Shown here in pieces: positions 51,600-60,524 of a stretch of 64,000 nt of DNA. The notes under the pieces are model-generated. The model ran no database searches and was not told where the DNA came from. It saw only the letters and a list, made by a program, of their open reading frames with translations. The DNA lies in NCBI GenBank assembly GCA_034926785.1, contig JAYFQU010000037.1, forward strand, positions 68,852 through 132,851. Reading direction: 5' to 3'. A program made the position numbers and the translations under genes. Position 1 is the first letter of the stretch, and each line of letters begins with the position of its first letter. The DNA comes from UBA7703 sp034926785. Its GTDB lineage: Bacteria > Bacillota > Clostridia > Christensenellales > CAG-138.

Positions 51600-52088
51600 G
51601 CTCTTGACATCTATTTGCCGGAATGTTAGGGTTAACCTGTATTCAACAGAAAGAACCTCTAGGCGCATGTATCGAGAGCCTTATTCAACAAAATCATGTT
51701 GCCTTGCTTCCCCGGCTTCCGTTTCTCGCGCACTCTCTCAACGGCCCGTCCGCCTCGCTGACGGATTATGCTCTTTTGCGCGATTGGCGCGTTGATCGGC
51801 TTGCGCTAGCCGGATGCGGCGCGCATCTCGCTGCCGCGTGCGGTGCATCTCCCGCTTTTGCTGGCCATCCCGCTGATTGTTGTACTCAACTCGATCCTCG
51901 ACTGCGAATTGTATCGTTTATTTTTCGTCGCCTGTCTTTGGCTTGGCCTTGACCCGGGATCATTTGTACCCAGGCGCATTTATGAAGCCTCGCTTTTTAT
52001 CAATCTACTGCCGATCTTGCGCCGCTTGCGCTGCTGTTTCGGAAGCTGCTGCCTCGCGCGTGCGACGTTCTGTTTGGCGGGCGGTAGT
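51600..52088. other. gap between the crp-like gene and xth, with decayed-looking sequence
   Basis: This nearly 500-base stretch has only short reading frames. The best is 51843-52103 (+, 86 aa), with a hydrophobic segment LPLLLAIPLIVVLNSI, but no ribosome binding site was seen; another frame at 51623-51952 precedes it in a different phase. Together they could be a frameshifted remnant of a small membrane protein, or nothing. No RNA was recognised. Confidence 0.35.
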
Positions 52089-52117
52089 TTGTCAATCTCT
52101 TAATGTTATGTTATATT
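52089..52117 (+). promoter_or_regulatory. promoter of xth-maf-uvrC
   Basis: TTGTCA (52089-52094), 17 bases and TATATT (52112-52117), about 44 bases before the xth ATG. Confidence 0.75.
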
Positions 52118-52160
52118 GTTTTCGTGAATCAAATGAACCTTATGCAAAGGAGCCACACCG

Positions 52161-52919
52161 ATGAAACTGATTTCCTGGAATGTGAACGGCCTTCGCGCCT
52201 GCATCACCAAGGGGTTTTATGATTTTTTAGACCAGCAGCAGCCGGATATTCTTGGCCTGCAGGAAACAAAGATGCAGCCGGAGCAGTTTGAAGGCGAAGT
52301 AGACGGCTATCATGTCTACTGGAACAGCGCGGAGAAGAAAGGCTATTCCGGCACGGCGGTATTTGTCAAGAAAGAACCGCTCCGTGTCTCCTACGGCATC
52401 GATGTTGCCGAACACGACAATGAGGGGCGCGTTATCACGTTGGAATATCCCGCGTTCTACTTTGTAACCGTATATACGCCCAACTCTCAGGACGGGTTGC
52501 GACGGCTCGATTATCGCATGAACTGGGAGGATGCGTTTCTTGCCTATCTCAAAGCTCTGGATGCCAAAAAACCTGTCATTGTCTGTGGAGATCTCAACGT
52601 GGCGCATCAGGAAATCGACCTGAAAAACCCCAAGACCAACCGTATGAATGCGGGATTTTCGGACGAAGAACGCGCCTGCATGACGCGTTTATTGGAAAAC
52701 GGATTTGTCGATAGTTTCCGTCATTTTTATCCTGATAAGACGGAGGCTTACAGTTGGTGGAGCTATATCGGCGGCGCGCGCTCCCGCAACGCGGGTTGGA
52801 GAATCGATTATTTCCTCCTATCGGAGCGATTCATCGGCCACGTGAAGGACAGTTACATACTCGCCGATGTGCTCGGCAGCGACCACTGCCCCGTCATGAT
52901 CGAACTCGACGCAGAATAA
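52161..52919 (+). CDS. xth: exodeoxyribonuclease III
   Basis: ExoIII/ExoA repairs abasic sites in DNA. The 252-aa protein has the family motifs SWNVNGLRA at the start, LGLQETKMQ with the catalytic Glu, YTPNSQ, GDLNVAH (Asp and Asn of the active site) and the C-terminal SDHCPVM (GSDHCPV) with the catalytic His. AAAGGAG lies 9 bases before the ATG. It opens a DNA-repair-leaning group with maf and uvrC. Confidence 0.96.
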   Translation: MKLISWNVNGLRACITKGFYDFLDQQQPDILGLQETKMQPEQFEGEVDGYHVYWNSAEKKGYSGTAVFVKKEPLRVSYGIDVAEHDNEGRVITLEYPAFYFVTVYTPNSQDGLRRLDYRMNWEDAFLAYLKALDAKKPVIVCGDLNVAHQEIDLKNPKTNRMNAGFSDEERACMTRLLENGFVDSFRHFYPDKTEAYSWWSYIGGARSRNAGWRIDYFLLSERFIGHVKDSYILADVLGSDHCPVMIELDAE

Positions 52920-52942
52920 TAGAACCGGTTGCTGGAGAACAT

Positions 52943-53506
52943 ATGATAATACTCGCTTCCTCTTCCCCACGCCGCAGGGAACTCCTGTCTATGATTGGGC
53001 TCGACTACGTCATCGAAACATCCGGTGAGGAGGAGATTCAGCCGCACGGCCTGCCCCCCGCGGAATTTGTAAAAACACTTGCGCTGCAAAAAGCGCAACC
53101 CATTGCAGCGCTGCATCCGGAAGACTGCGTCATCGGCGCGGATACCATCGTTTATCTCGAAGGTGATATCCTAGGAAAGCCGCATACGCCGGAGGTGGCA
53201 AAAGCATACCTGATGCGTATGCAAGGCAAGAGTCATGTTGTCTTTACGGGCGTCGCGGTGCTGAAAAATGGCAAGGCCGACGTCCGCCACTGTGAAACCA
53301 CAGTCACTTTTGCGCCGATGACAGAGCTGGAAATTGACCGTTATGTCGCAACCGGCGAACCGCTGGATAAAGCAGGCGCATATGGCGTGCAGGGTCCCGG
53401 CGGCGTATTTGTGGAACGTGTGGAAGGCAATTACTTTAACGTAATCGGCCTGCCGCTCCCGACGCTTTACAACATGTTGACCGATGCGGGTGAAATCATC
53501 ATCTAA
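52943..53506 (+). CDS. maf: Maf-like nucleoside triphosphate pyrophosphatase
   Basis: Maf proteins hydrolyse dTTP/UTP or modified nucleotides and inhibit septation when overproduced. The 187-aa product starts with the signature ILASSSPRRRELL and has GADTIVYLEG, HVVFTGVAV and the DKAGAYGVQG motif. The start ATG at 52943 has GGAG 5 bases upstream; the longer reading from 52754 is the frame overlapping xth and is not used. It follows xth by 24 bases. Confidence 0.94.
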   Translation: MIILASSSPRRRELLSMIGLDYVIETSGEEEIQPHGLPPAEFVKTLALQKAQPIAALHPEDCVIGADTIVYLEGDILGKPHTPEVAKAYLMRMQGKSHVVFTGVAVLKNGKADVRHCETTVTFAPMTELEIDRYVATGEPLDKAGAYGVQGPGGVFVERVEGNYFNVIGLPLPTLYNMLTDAGEIII

Positions 53507-53585
53507 TGCCTTTGTGGCCGAATGTAACGCCGCCAAAGAAATCAAGGAGAATGCCTTACAGCGCCTTTGCTGCGAACTGGTTATT

Positions 53586-55454
53586 ATGAATGAGATAGTT
53601 GAAGAGAAACTAAAACTGCTCCCTTCCTCGCCCGGCGTTTACAAGATGTTTAACGCGTCAGGCGAGGTCATTTACGTTGGCAAAGCGATCTCGCTCAAAA
53701 ACCGCGTAAGGCAATATTTTCAATCCTCGAAAAATCATCCGCCAAAAGTAACCGCAATGGTTCGACAGATTGCGGACTTTGAGTATATCCGCGTCGCCAA
53801 CGAAACCGAGGCATTCTCGCTCGAATCCAATCTAATCAAGGAATTCAAACCGAAATACAACATTCTCCTCAAGGATGACAAACATTTCCCCTATATTCGC
53901 ATCGATCTTCGGCAGGATTTCCCACGGTTGGAAGTCGTCCGCCGCGTCAAAAAGGATGGCGCGAAATATCTCGGCCCCTTCCTCTCCGGCCTGCTCCTGC
54001 GGGATGGTCTGGCGCTGGTGCGAGAACAATACCCCATTCGTCAGTGCAAAAAGGATATTGCGCGCATGATTGCGCGGCGCGAACGCCCCTGCCTGATGTA
54101 TCATATCGGCAAATGCTGCGCGCCCTGCTCCGGCAATGTATCCCGCGAGGAATATCACAAACTGATCGACGAGGTTCTCTCATTCCTCTCTGGCAACACA
54201 TCGGAGATTCTCCGTTCCCTGCAGGAACAGATGAGCGCTGCGTCGGAGGCGATGGACTTTGAAAAGGCGGCGATTCTGCGAGATCGCATCCGCGCAATCG
54301 ACAGCCTAAACGAGAAACAGGCGGTAATTGCCACGACAAATACCGTGCTGGATGTGTTTGCGCTCGGGCGGTTGGATACCAATGCGCTTGTGTTTGCGCT
54401 GTTTGTGCGAAACGGAAAGGTGATTGGCACCGAAAAGTTTCGAATGGATGCGGATGTTGAGGAGTCCGATGCGGATATCCTCTCCGCATTTCTCTCACAA
54501 TACTATGCCGAATCCGCCACGTTTGTGCCGGAGGTGCTGCTCTACCAGGATGCCTCCGAGATGGAGACCATCTCCGGCTGGCTCAGCGGGCTCGCCAAAC
54601 GAAAGGTCGAAGTACACCGCCCGCAGCGCGGTGAAAAACGCAAGCTGACCGAAATGGCGTATCGCAACTGCCTTGATCTGCTGGAAAAAGACGCTTCCCT
54701 TCAAAAGCGCGCCTGGGAACGCGGCGAGGGCGCGTTGACGCAACTCAGCGCAATCCTCGGCCTTGAGACCGTTCCAACGCGCATTGAGTGCTTCGATAAC
54801 TCGCATATTCAAGGGCGCGACACGGTTTCTTCCATGGTCGTTTTTACCGATGGGCAGCCGGATAAAAGCGCTTATCGGCGCTTTCGTATCCGTGCGGACG
54901 CCGGCGGCAACGACCTCATCGCTATGCGGGAGGCGCTCACACGGCGTTTTCAGAAAGCCGAGGAGCAGGAAGCGGGATTTCTGCCATTGCCGGATCTGCT
55001 CGTGATGGACGGCGGCCCTGCTCAGCTGCAGGTAGCACTCGAGGTGTTGGAGTCGTTCTCGCTCGATTTTGTGCCGACCATTGGCCTCGCGGAACTCAGC
55101 GAAACGATCTATCTCCCCGGTGATGAACCGCCCGTTCAGTTGCCTCGCAACTCTGCGCCACAGCATCTCATCGAGCGCCTGCGGGACGAGGCGCATCGTT
55201 TTGCCATCAGCTATCATCGCAACGTGCATAACCGCAACGCGCTCTATTCCGTTCTGGACAGCATTTCCGGTGTAGGCGATAAGCGAAAGCGCGCGCTGTT
55301 TGATGCGTTTTTGACGATAGAGGCGATTAAGGCAGCCTCGGCAGAGGAGCTCGCCGCTGTGCCAACGATTGATTCGCGAACAGCGGAGTCGGTCTACCAC
55401 TTCTTTCACAAAGAATCCAATTCGGAAGAATCAACCGAACTAAAACCGGATTGA
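53586..55454 (+). CDS. uvrC: excinuclease ABC subunit C
   Basis: UvrC makes both incisions in nucleotide excision repair. The 623-aa protein has an N-terminal GIY-YIG nuclease (SSPGVYKMF and VIYVGKAISLKNRVRQYF), the cysteine-bearing CCAPCSG segment, a UVR motif (MDFEKAAILRDRIRAI), the C-terminal RNase H-like nuclease with IECFDNSHIQG and MDGGPAQL, and a helix-hairpin-helix (ISGVGDKRKRALF). The ATG at 53586 begins the conserved region; no strong ribosome binding site is seen. It is the last gene of the group and is followed by a terminator. Confidence 0.95.
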   Translation: MNEIVEEKLKLLPSSPGVYKMFNASGEVIYVGKAISLKNRVRQYFQSSKNHPPKVTAMVRQIADFEYIRVANETEAFSLESNLIKEFKPKYNILLKDDKHFPYIRIDLRQDFPRLEVVRRVKKDGAKYLGPFLSGLLLRDGLALVREQYPIRQCKKDIARMIARRERPCLMYHIGKCCAPCSGNVSREEYHKLIDEVLSFLSGNTSEILRSLQEQMSAASEAMDFEKAAILRDRIRAIDSLNEKQAVIATTNTVLDVFALGRLDTNALVFALFVRNGKVIGTEKFRMDADVEESDADILSAFLSQYYAESATFVPEVLLYQDASEMETISGWLSGLAKRKVEVHRPQRGEKRKLTEMAYRNCLDLLEKDASLQKRAWERGEGALTQLSAILGLETVPTRIECFDNSHIQGRDTVSSMVVFTDGQPDKSAYRRFRIRADAGGNDLIAMREALTRRFQKAEEQEAGFLPLPDLLVMDGGPAQLQVALEVLESFSLDFVPTIGLAELSETIYLPGDEPPVQLPRNSAPQHLIERLRDEAHRFAISYHRNVHNRNALYSVLDSISGVGDKRKRALFDAFLTIEAIKAASAEELAAVPTIDSRTAESVYHFFHKESNSEESTELKPD

Positions 55455-55469
55455 AACTCAAAAAATTCA

Positions 55470-55503
55470 AAATCGCCCTGCTTCTCGGCAGGGCGATTTA
55501 GTC
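55470..55503. terminator. terminator downstream of uvrC
   Basis: A perfect 12-bp stem with a 6-base loop (55470-55499). T-rich sequence is modest on the plus side, and A-rich sequence on the other side would give a U run for minus-strand transcripts, so it probably serves both. Confidence 0.7.
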
Positions 55504-55686
55504 TGTTAAAACGAAACGTGAATTGGCGCGGATGCGAACCTTCCCCATCCATTCCGATTGCGGTGGCTTTGCCGCTGCGACGGATCGCACGAGATCGGGC
55601 GGCTACTCCGTCAAAAACTCGTTGTGGGTTCGCTCGCTATTGCCCCGCTTCTCAGCAGGGGTATGATCGCACCATCGTATTTTTGT
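55504..55686. other. gap between uvrC and the cytochrome b5-like gene
   Basis: About 180 bases between convergent genes. A short CCCC/GGGG stem with an 11-base loop (around 55654-55669) is the only structure noticed. No gene is seen. Confidence 0.4.
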
Positions 55687-56151
55687 TTAACCGGCAATCA
55701 ATTTGCCAACTACAGGCACTCCCTTGAGTTTGGAGATCCCATGCGGCGAGCGATTCTTGATTGCATCCGTCAAATCCTGTCCGGCAGAGTATCCTTGATG
55801 CTTGCCATTGCTCCACTCTCTGACATTGGTGACATCGTAGAGGACGCCGTCAACCGCGATATAGGCGGGATTGCCATTCTTGCCATCATATTGCTTCAGC
55901 TGATCGAGCGTAAGTTCCAGCGTGCCGTCGGCCGCCGAACCCGCTTTCACAGTCGCGGTGGGCGTTGCGGTTGCTTGGGGTGTCGGGGATGCGGTTAAGG
56001 CCACGGTTGCAGTTGGCTCATCGGTCGCCAAAACGACCTCCGCTACTGTCGGAGCTGCTGTCGCGGCAACTGCGGCCGCACCGCTAGCGCAGCCAACGGC
56101 TGTGAATGCGAGCGCCGATAAGACCGCAAACAAAATTAGATATTTTTTCAT
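55687..56151 (-). CDS. cytochrome b5-like heme-binding domain lipoprotein
   Basis: The N-terminus is a lipoprotein signal ending in the lipobox TAVGC (Cys21), so the protein is exported and anchored outside the membrane. Residues 22-75 are an Ala/Thr/Pro-rich linker. Residues 78-145 match the bacterial cytochrome b5-like heme/steroid-binding domain: LDQLKQYDG, PAYIAVDGVLYDVT, GKHQGYSAGQDLT and SPHGISKL, where His118 and His137 are the likely heme ligands. AGGAG lies 7 bases before the ATG. A Fur-box-like palindrome lies upstream. Its electron partner is unknown. Confidence 0.88.
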   Translation of the reverse strand: MKKYLILFAVLSALAFTAVGCASGAAAVAATAAPTVAEVVLATDEPTATVALTASPTPQATATPTATVKAGSAADGTLELTLDQLKQYDGKNGNPAYIAVDGVLYDVTNVREWSNGKHQGYSAGQDLTDAIKNRSPHGISKLKGVPVVGKLIAG

Positions 56152-56182
56152 ATGATTGCTCCTGATGCTGATTTATTCAAAT

Positions 56183-56201
56183 AATAAGAATAATTCTTAT
56201 C
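56183..56201 (-). promoter_or_regulatory. Fur-box-like palindrome upstream of the heme lipoprotein
   Basis: A perfect 8-1-8 inverted repeat ATAAGAAT-T-ATTCTTAT sits 32 bases before the start. It matches the 19-base Fur consensus at 13 positions by my count, so iron-dependent repression is plausible. Confidence 0.5.
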
Positions 56202-56216
56202 ACCTATAAGATAACA

Positions 56217-56244
56217 AAAAAGCCAATTGCTTGCAATCGGCTTT
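56217..56244 (-). terminator. terminator of the membrane protein gene
   Basis: A 13-bp stem with one mismatch and a 2-base loop is followed on the minus strand by TTTTTTG. Confidence 0.7.
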
Positions 56245-56272
56245 TCTCTATTTTCTGTGATTAGGTTACAGA

Positions 56273-56791
56273 TCAGCAGGTTTCCTGCCCGTTGAGGATG
56301 CGCTCTGAAACGAGCTTTATGATTTCACTGATATTCTCCAGCGCGGGAACGATATACTCCCGTTCCAGCGTTTTTAACCGAAGCGCCGGAGCGCTGTGTT
56401 TTTTCGTGATGGCAACCGCTATCGCATCTACCGAAACAATCTGACTATAGGTAAGCGAAAAATCTTCCCCCTCGCCCTGGAGGGTTGGGTTTGCAATTGC
56501 ATAGCCGCTTACGCCCGCGTCGTCCAGCGTAACAAATGCACGGACAAGCCGCCGCTTGTCTAAAACATTACCAACACAGCCATAAATAAACCAGAGGATG
56601 AGCAGTATGCTGACGATCAACACAAGATTTGGCGAAACACCGTTCATAAGAGGCGTCTGCTTTGCGTTAACCCGAAAAAAATTGACAAAATTGCTGACAG
56701 CAATCAGTATGATCACCGCAATACTGCTCCAGAAAGACAAATCAAACAAGCTTTTGATCTGGCGGTCTACCCTGGCCGTGAATGGCAGCAT
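56273..56791 (-). CDS. hypothetical membrane protein
   Basis: I do not recognise this 172-aa protein. It has two hydrophobic segments (about residues 19-39 and 54-76) with a short loop between them, and a cytoplasmic-looking C-terminal domain of about 95 residues. That domain has alternating beta-type stretches (FSLTYSQIVSVDAIAVAIT) and looks like a small PH-like fold, but this is an impression. It is flanked by a terminator and the EF-G paralogue terminator, so it is probably a single-gene transcript. No catalytic motif is visible. Confidence 0.6.
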   Translation of the reverse strand: MLPFTARVDRQIKSLFDLSFWSSIAVIILIAVSNFVNFFRVNAKQTPLMNGVSPNLVLIVSILLILWFIYGCVGNVLDKRRLVRAFVTLDDAGVSGYAIANPTLQGEGEDFSLTYSQIVSVDAIAVAITKKHSAPALRLKTLEREYIVPALENISEIIKLVSERILNGQETC

Positions 56792-56859
56792 ATGTTTCCC
56801 TCCATTTGTTTACGATTCAGTAGCAAACAACCATTGAAAAAACCAAAGAATCAAGAGAA

Positions 56860-56886
56860 AAACAGAGGGCGGGGTTCCCCGCCCTC
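56860..56886 (-). terminator. terminator of the EF-G-like gene
   Basis: A perfect 10-bp GC-rich stem with a 2-base loop (56865-56886) is followed on the minus strand by TGTTTTTCTC. Confidence 0.85.
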
Positions 56887-56902
56887 CGCATAAGAGAGTT
56901 GT

Positions 56903-58975
56903 TTACTCTTCCTCTTCTTCTTCCTTCTTAGCCGCCTCGATGATCTTCTTGGCGATGTTCGCAGGAACGTCCTCATAACGGACAAATTCGGTTGTAAAAG
57001 AGCCTCGAGACTGCGTCATACTGCGCAGATCCGTTGCGTATTTGAACATTTCAGAGAGCGGCGCTTCCGCGACGACGACGGTTCCGCCATCCACGGGGTT
57101 CATGCCCAGCATACGTCCGCGGCGCGAGGAGAGATCCCCGCTGATCGCGCCAACATACTCGCTCGGGACAAAGATCTCATAGCGATGGATTGGCTCGATG
57201 AGGGTCGGATTCGCCTTAACGCAAGCCGCCTTATAGGAGAGACGGGCGGCGGATTTAAACGCAACTTCCTTGGAATCGACGGGGTGGTATTTTCCGTCGT
57301 AAAGCGTTGCTTTGATGCCGACCATCGGATACCCGGCTAAAACGCCATGCACAAGCGCTTCCTTGAGGCCCTTCTCCACGGCGGGAATAAATTCTCTCGG
57401 AACCACGCCGCCGACGATGGCATTAACAAATTCATAGTCCACGCCTTCATCCGCCGGTTCAAAGCGCATCTGAACCACGCCATACTGACCGCTGCCGCCG
57501 GACTGCTTCTTATGTTTGCCTTCGGCCTCCGCCATGGTGTGGATGGTCTCGCGGTATGGAATGCGCGGATCGCTCAACTGCGCTTCGACATTGCTCTTGT
57601 TTTTGAGTTTGCCGCAGACAACTTCAATGTGCATTTCGCCAAGGCCCTGAATCAGCACGTCGCCGGTTTCGGCATTCTTTTCGATCTGAATGGTCGGATC
57701 TTCTTCCTTGATGCGGTTGAGGCCGGAGATGACCTTGTCATCCTCACCCTGCTTTTTCGCGGTAACCGCGAGAGAGATTGCGGGCTTCGGAAACTCGATC
57801 TCGTCAAACACGATCGGGTCGCTTGCGTCGCAGAGCGTATCGCCGGTTGCGGTATATTGCAGCTTCGGCAGCGCGCCAATGTCGCCCGCATTCAGTTTAT
57901 CCAGCGCAATGGTTTTCTTCCCGCGAATCATCACAGGAGCCGTGGGCTTTTCCGCTTTCTCCGAGTTGGTATTATACGGCGCAACGCTGATATCCAGCGA
58001 ACCGCGATAGACCTTCACGATGGAGTATTTGCCAAATTGGTCAAACGTCGTTTTGACGACCTGCGCGGCGAATTTTCCGTTTTGCGAAACGACCACATCC
58101 GCCCCCGTCTTTGCGCTCTTGGCGGCCGGCGCCTTCGCCAGATCCGCGGAGGGCAGATAGCGCACGATCATATCCAGCAGGGTAGCCACGCCGATGTTCT
58201 GCGCTGCGGAGACGCAGCAAACGGGCGTCACAACGCCGGTCTGCACGCCAACGGAAAGGCCCTGTAACATCTCTTCGCGGCTGAGTTCGAACGTTTCGAG
58301 ATACTTCTCCATGAGGGCTTCGTCCGCTTCCGCGGCTGCCTCGGTGAGCTTTTCATAGAGGGACTGCGCTTCCTTTTCCAATGCGGCGGGAATGGCGGTA
58401 TCTTTCTCGCCTTTGCCGTCGAAGAGTTTGGCGGTCATGTTGACGATGTCCACATATCCCTTGAATACGCCGCCTTCGATGATGGGCAGCTGAATCGGGA
58501 CCACGCTTGGGCCAAACTTCTTGCTGATTTCTTCCATCACCTTTTCAAAGTTGGCATTTTCGCGGTCCAGCTGGTTGATGACGATCATACGCGCCTTATG
58601 CGCTTTTTCGCACATGGCCATGGCCTTTTCCGCTCCGACCACCGGGCCGGAGACAGCGCCGACAACGATCACCGCGCTGTCGGCAAGCGTCATCGCAGCG
58701 GTTACTTCGCCGTAAAAGTCGAAAAATCCCGGTGCGTCGATGACGTTGATCTTCGTGTTCTTCCACTCCAGAGGCGCAAGAGCGACGTTGATGGAAATGC
58801 CGCGGGCAATCTCCTCGGGATCAAAGTCGGTGGTCGTTGTGCCGTTTTCCACTTTGCCGAGGCGGTCGATCAGACCGGCATTAAACAGCATAGCCTCGGT
58901 CAGCGTGGTCTTACCCTCGCCGCCATGCCCGAAAACGCCAATATTACGAATGTCTTTCGCGGTGTATTCCTTCAT
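56903..58975 (-). CDS. elongation factor G-like protein (EF-G paralogue)
   Basis: The 690-aa translational GTPase resembles EF-G2-type proteins. The GTP-binding domain has GHGGEGKTT (P-loop), DAPGFFDF (G3) and NQLD in place of the usual NKxD (G4). Domains II to V follow, with the domain IV GSGGQYGVVQM-like stretch and FVPSEYVGAISGDLSSRRG near the C-terminus. The tail ends in EEEEEE. The NQLD change and the missing fusA neighbours rpsL/rpsG suggest this is not the main EF-G. The ATG at 58975 has AGGGGG 8 bases upstream; 56 residues of the longer reading are dropped. It has its own promoter. Confidence 0.88.
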   Translation of the reverse strand: MKEYTAKDIRNIGVFGHGGEGKTTLTEAMLFNAGLIDRLGKVENGTTTTDFDPEEIARGISINVALAPLEWKNTKINVIDAPGFFDFYGEVTAAMTLADSAVIVVGAVSGPVVGAEKAMAMCEKAHKARMIVINQLDRENANFEKVMEEISKKFGPSVVPIQLPIIEGGVFKGYVDIVNMTAKLFDGKGEKDTAIPAALEKEAQSLYEKLTEAAAEADEALMEKYLETFELSREEMLQGLSVGVQTGVVTPVCCVSAAQNIGVATLLDMIVRYLPSADLAKAPAAKSAKTGADVVVSQNGKFAAQVVKTTFDQFGKYSIVKVYRGSLDISVAPYNTNSEKAEKPTAPVMIRGKKTIALDKLNAGDIGALPKLQYTATGDTLCDASDPIVFDEIEFPKPAISLAVTAKKQGEDDKVISGLNRIKEEDPTIQIEKNAETGDVLIQGLGEMHIEVVCGKLKNKSNVEAQLSDPRIPYRETIHTMAEAEGKHKKQSGGSGQYGVVQMRFEPADEGVDYEFVNAIVGGVVPREFIPAVEKGLKEALVHGVLAGYPMVGIKATLYDGKYHPVDSKEVAFKSAARLSYKAACVKANPTLIEPIHRYEIFVPSEYVGAISGDLSSRRGRMLGMNPVDGGTVVVAEAPLSEMFKYATDLRSMTQSRGSFTTEFVRYEDVPANIAKKIIEAAKKEEEEEE

Positions 58976-59228
58976 AATCGGTTCCCCCTGTAGATTTGTT
59001 TGCACGCGTTGATCGCGCATATGAATCCGTATGTGTACGGATAAATTCCTAAGAATCTTACGGAATGTGGAAGCGCTTGCCGCCTGATCGGATCCGGATC
59101 GCGACGAAAAACGTCGCGCCATTGGATATTTTATCAGTTTCAATACGCCTTGTAAACCACGAATTTATACGCAGCAGCCGCTAAATCACGCCGAATGTTA
59201 CGGCCTTACGGGAACGAACCCGGCTTGA
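58976..59228. other. leader region of the EF-G-like gene and gap to ahcY
   Basis: This 253-base gap holds the promoter at 59128-59156, a GCGACG-stem with a 5-base loop around 59100-59116, and a perfect ATCCGTA/TACGGAT hairpin in the leader near 59026-59043. No riboswitch was recognised. Confidence 0.5.
59128..59156 (-). promoter_or_regulatory. promoter of the EF-G-like gene
   Basis: TTTACA (59151-59156), 17 bases and TAAAAT (59128-59133) on the minus strand. The leader would be about 145 bases. Confidence 0.65.
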
Positions 59229-60473
59229 TTATACATTCCAGCTCTCAAGATACGCTTGCTGTTCCGCACTCAGGGTGTCAATTTTTATCCCCAGCGCATT
59301 GAGCTTTCGCAGTGCGACCTCGTGGTCGATCGCTTCCGGCACAGCGTAGAGCTTCGGTTGAAGTTCCCCGCGATGGTCGGCGACATAACGCGCGCAAAGC
59401 GCCTGTATGCCGAAGCTCATGTCCATAATCTCTGCCGGATGCCCATTGCCCGCCGCGAGATTCACAAGCCGGCCTTCGCCGATGACGTGCAGCCAGCGTC
59501 CATTTTTTAGTTGAAAGCCCACGATATTCTGGCGCATCTGCTTTTGATCGACCGCGATCTCGGCCAAACGCTGAACATTGACTTCGACGTTAAAATGTCC
59601 GGCATTCGTGAGGATTGCGCCATCCTTCATCACCATAAATTCCGGCTCGTCGATCACCTTGATGTCTCCTGTTACGGTGACAAATACATCGCCGATCTTC
59701 GCCGCCTCGATCATAGGCATCACGGAGAATCCATCCATCACTGCTTCGATCGCCTTGATGGGGTTGACCTCCGTCACGATCACATTTGCGCCAAGTCCCT
59801 TTGCCCGCATGGCGACGCCTTTGCCGCACCAGCCATAGCCCGCAACAACCACCCACTTCCCCGCAATGACCAGATTGGTTGTGTGGTTGATACTGTCAAA
59901 CACGCTCTGTCCCGTACCGTATCGATTGTCAAAAAGATGTTTGCAGTCCGCATTATTTACGGCGAACATCGGGAAACGAAGCTGTTTCGCCTTGTCCATC
60001 GCAACCAAGCGGACAATGCCGGTCGTGGTCTCCTCGCATCCGCCAAGAATCTTGTCGATCAGGTGCGGAAATTTACTGTGTATCGCATGCACCAGATCCC
60101 CGCCATCGTCAATGATGATATCCGGCTCCGCCATGAGTACGCTGTCAATACACTCGTAATATTCCTCCATCGTGCAGCCATGCAGGGCAAACACATTCAG
60201 TCCGCCTGCCGCCACCGCTGCGGCGACATCGTCCTGCGTGGAAAGCGGATTGCTGCCGGTGATGAACATCTCCGCGCCCCCCGCGGCGAGAACGCGGCAA
60301 AGATAGGCCGTTTTCGCCTCCAAATGAATCGAAAGCGCAATCTTTAACCCACGAAACGGCAAATCACGCTCAAACGATTCCCGGATTCCATTGAGAATCG
60401 GCATATTGCGCCGAACCCATTCAATCTTCTGTTCGCCCGACGGCGCAAGGGAACTATCACGAACGCGATACAT
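59229..60473 (-). CDS. ahcY: adenosylhomocysteinase
   Basis: AhcY hydrolyses S-adenosylhomocysteine to adenosine and homocysteine, removing the product inhibitor of SAM-dependent methyltransferases. The 414-aa protein has the substrate-domain motif SIHLEAKTAYL, GSNPLSTQDD, the NAD-binding Rossmann motif GYGWCGKGVAMRAKGLGA near residue 212 and NAGHFNVEV. The length fits the shorter form that lacks the insert of the animal enzyme. AAGGAG precedes the ATG by 11 bases. It lies 51 bases downstream of the S41 protease gene, probably in one transcript with thrC. Confidence 0.95.
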   Translation of the reverse strand: MYRVRDSSLAPSGEQKIEWVRRNMPILNGIRESFERDLPFRGLKIALSIHLEAKTAYLCRVLAAGGAEMFITGSNPLSTQDDVAAAVAAGGLNVFALHGCTMEEYYECIDSVLMAEPDIIIDDGGDLVHAIHSKFPHLIDKILGGCEETTTGIVRLVAMDKAKQLRFPMFAVNNADCKHLFDNRYGTGQSVFDSINHTTNLVIAGKWVVVAGYGWCGKGVAMRAKGLGANVIVTEVNPIKAIEAVMDGFSVMPMIEAAKIGDVFVTVTGDIKVIDEPEFMVMKDGAILTNAGHFNVEVNVQRLAEIAVDQKQMRQNIVGFQLKNGRWLHVIGEGRLVNLAAGNGHPAEIMDMSFGIQALCARYVADHRGELQPKLYAVPEAIDHEVALRKLNALGIKIDTLSAEQQAYLESWNV

Positions 60474-60524
60474 ATAGCTTTCTCCTTGTCGGCTGGTACA
60501 TCTGGTTGATACGGCGCTGAACGC

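Noticed and set aside
52754..52942. An N-terminal extension of Maf
   Set aside because: This part of the frame overlaps xth and is Arg-rich shadow sequence; the family start and a ribosome binding site are at 52943.
59157..59228. A riboswitch for S-adenosylhomocysteine near ahcY
   Set aside because: The sequence upstream of ahcY (60474-60524) is too short and carries no riboswitch-like core; the hairpins here lie downstream of ahcY.
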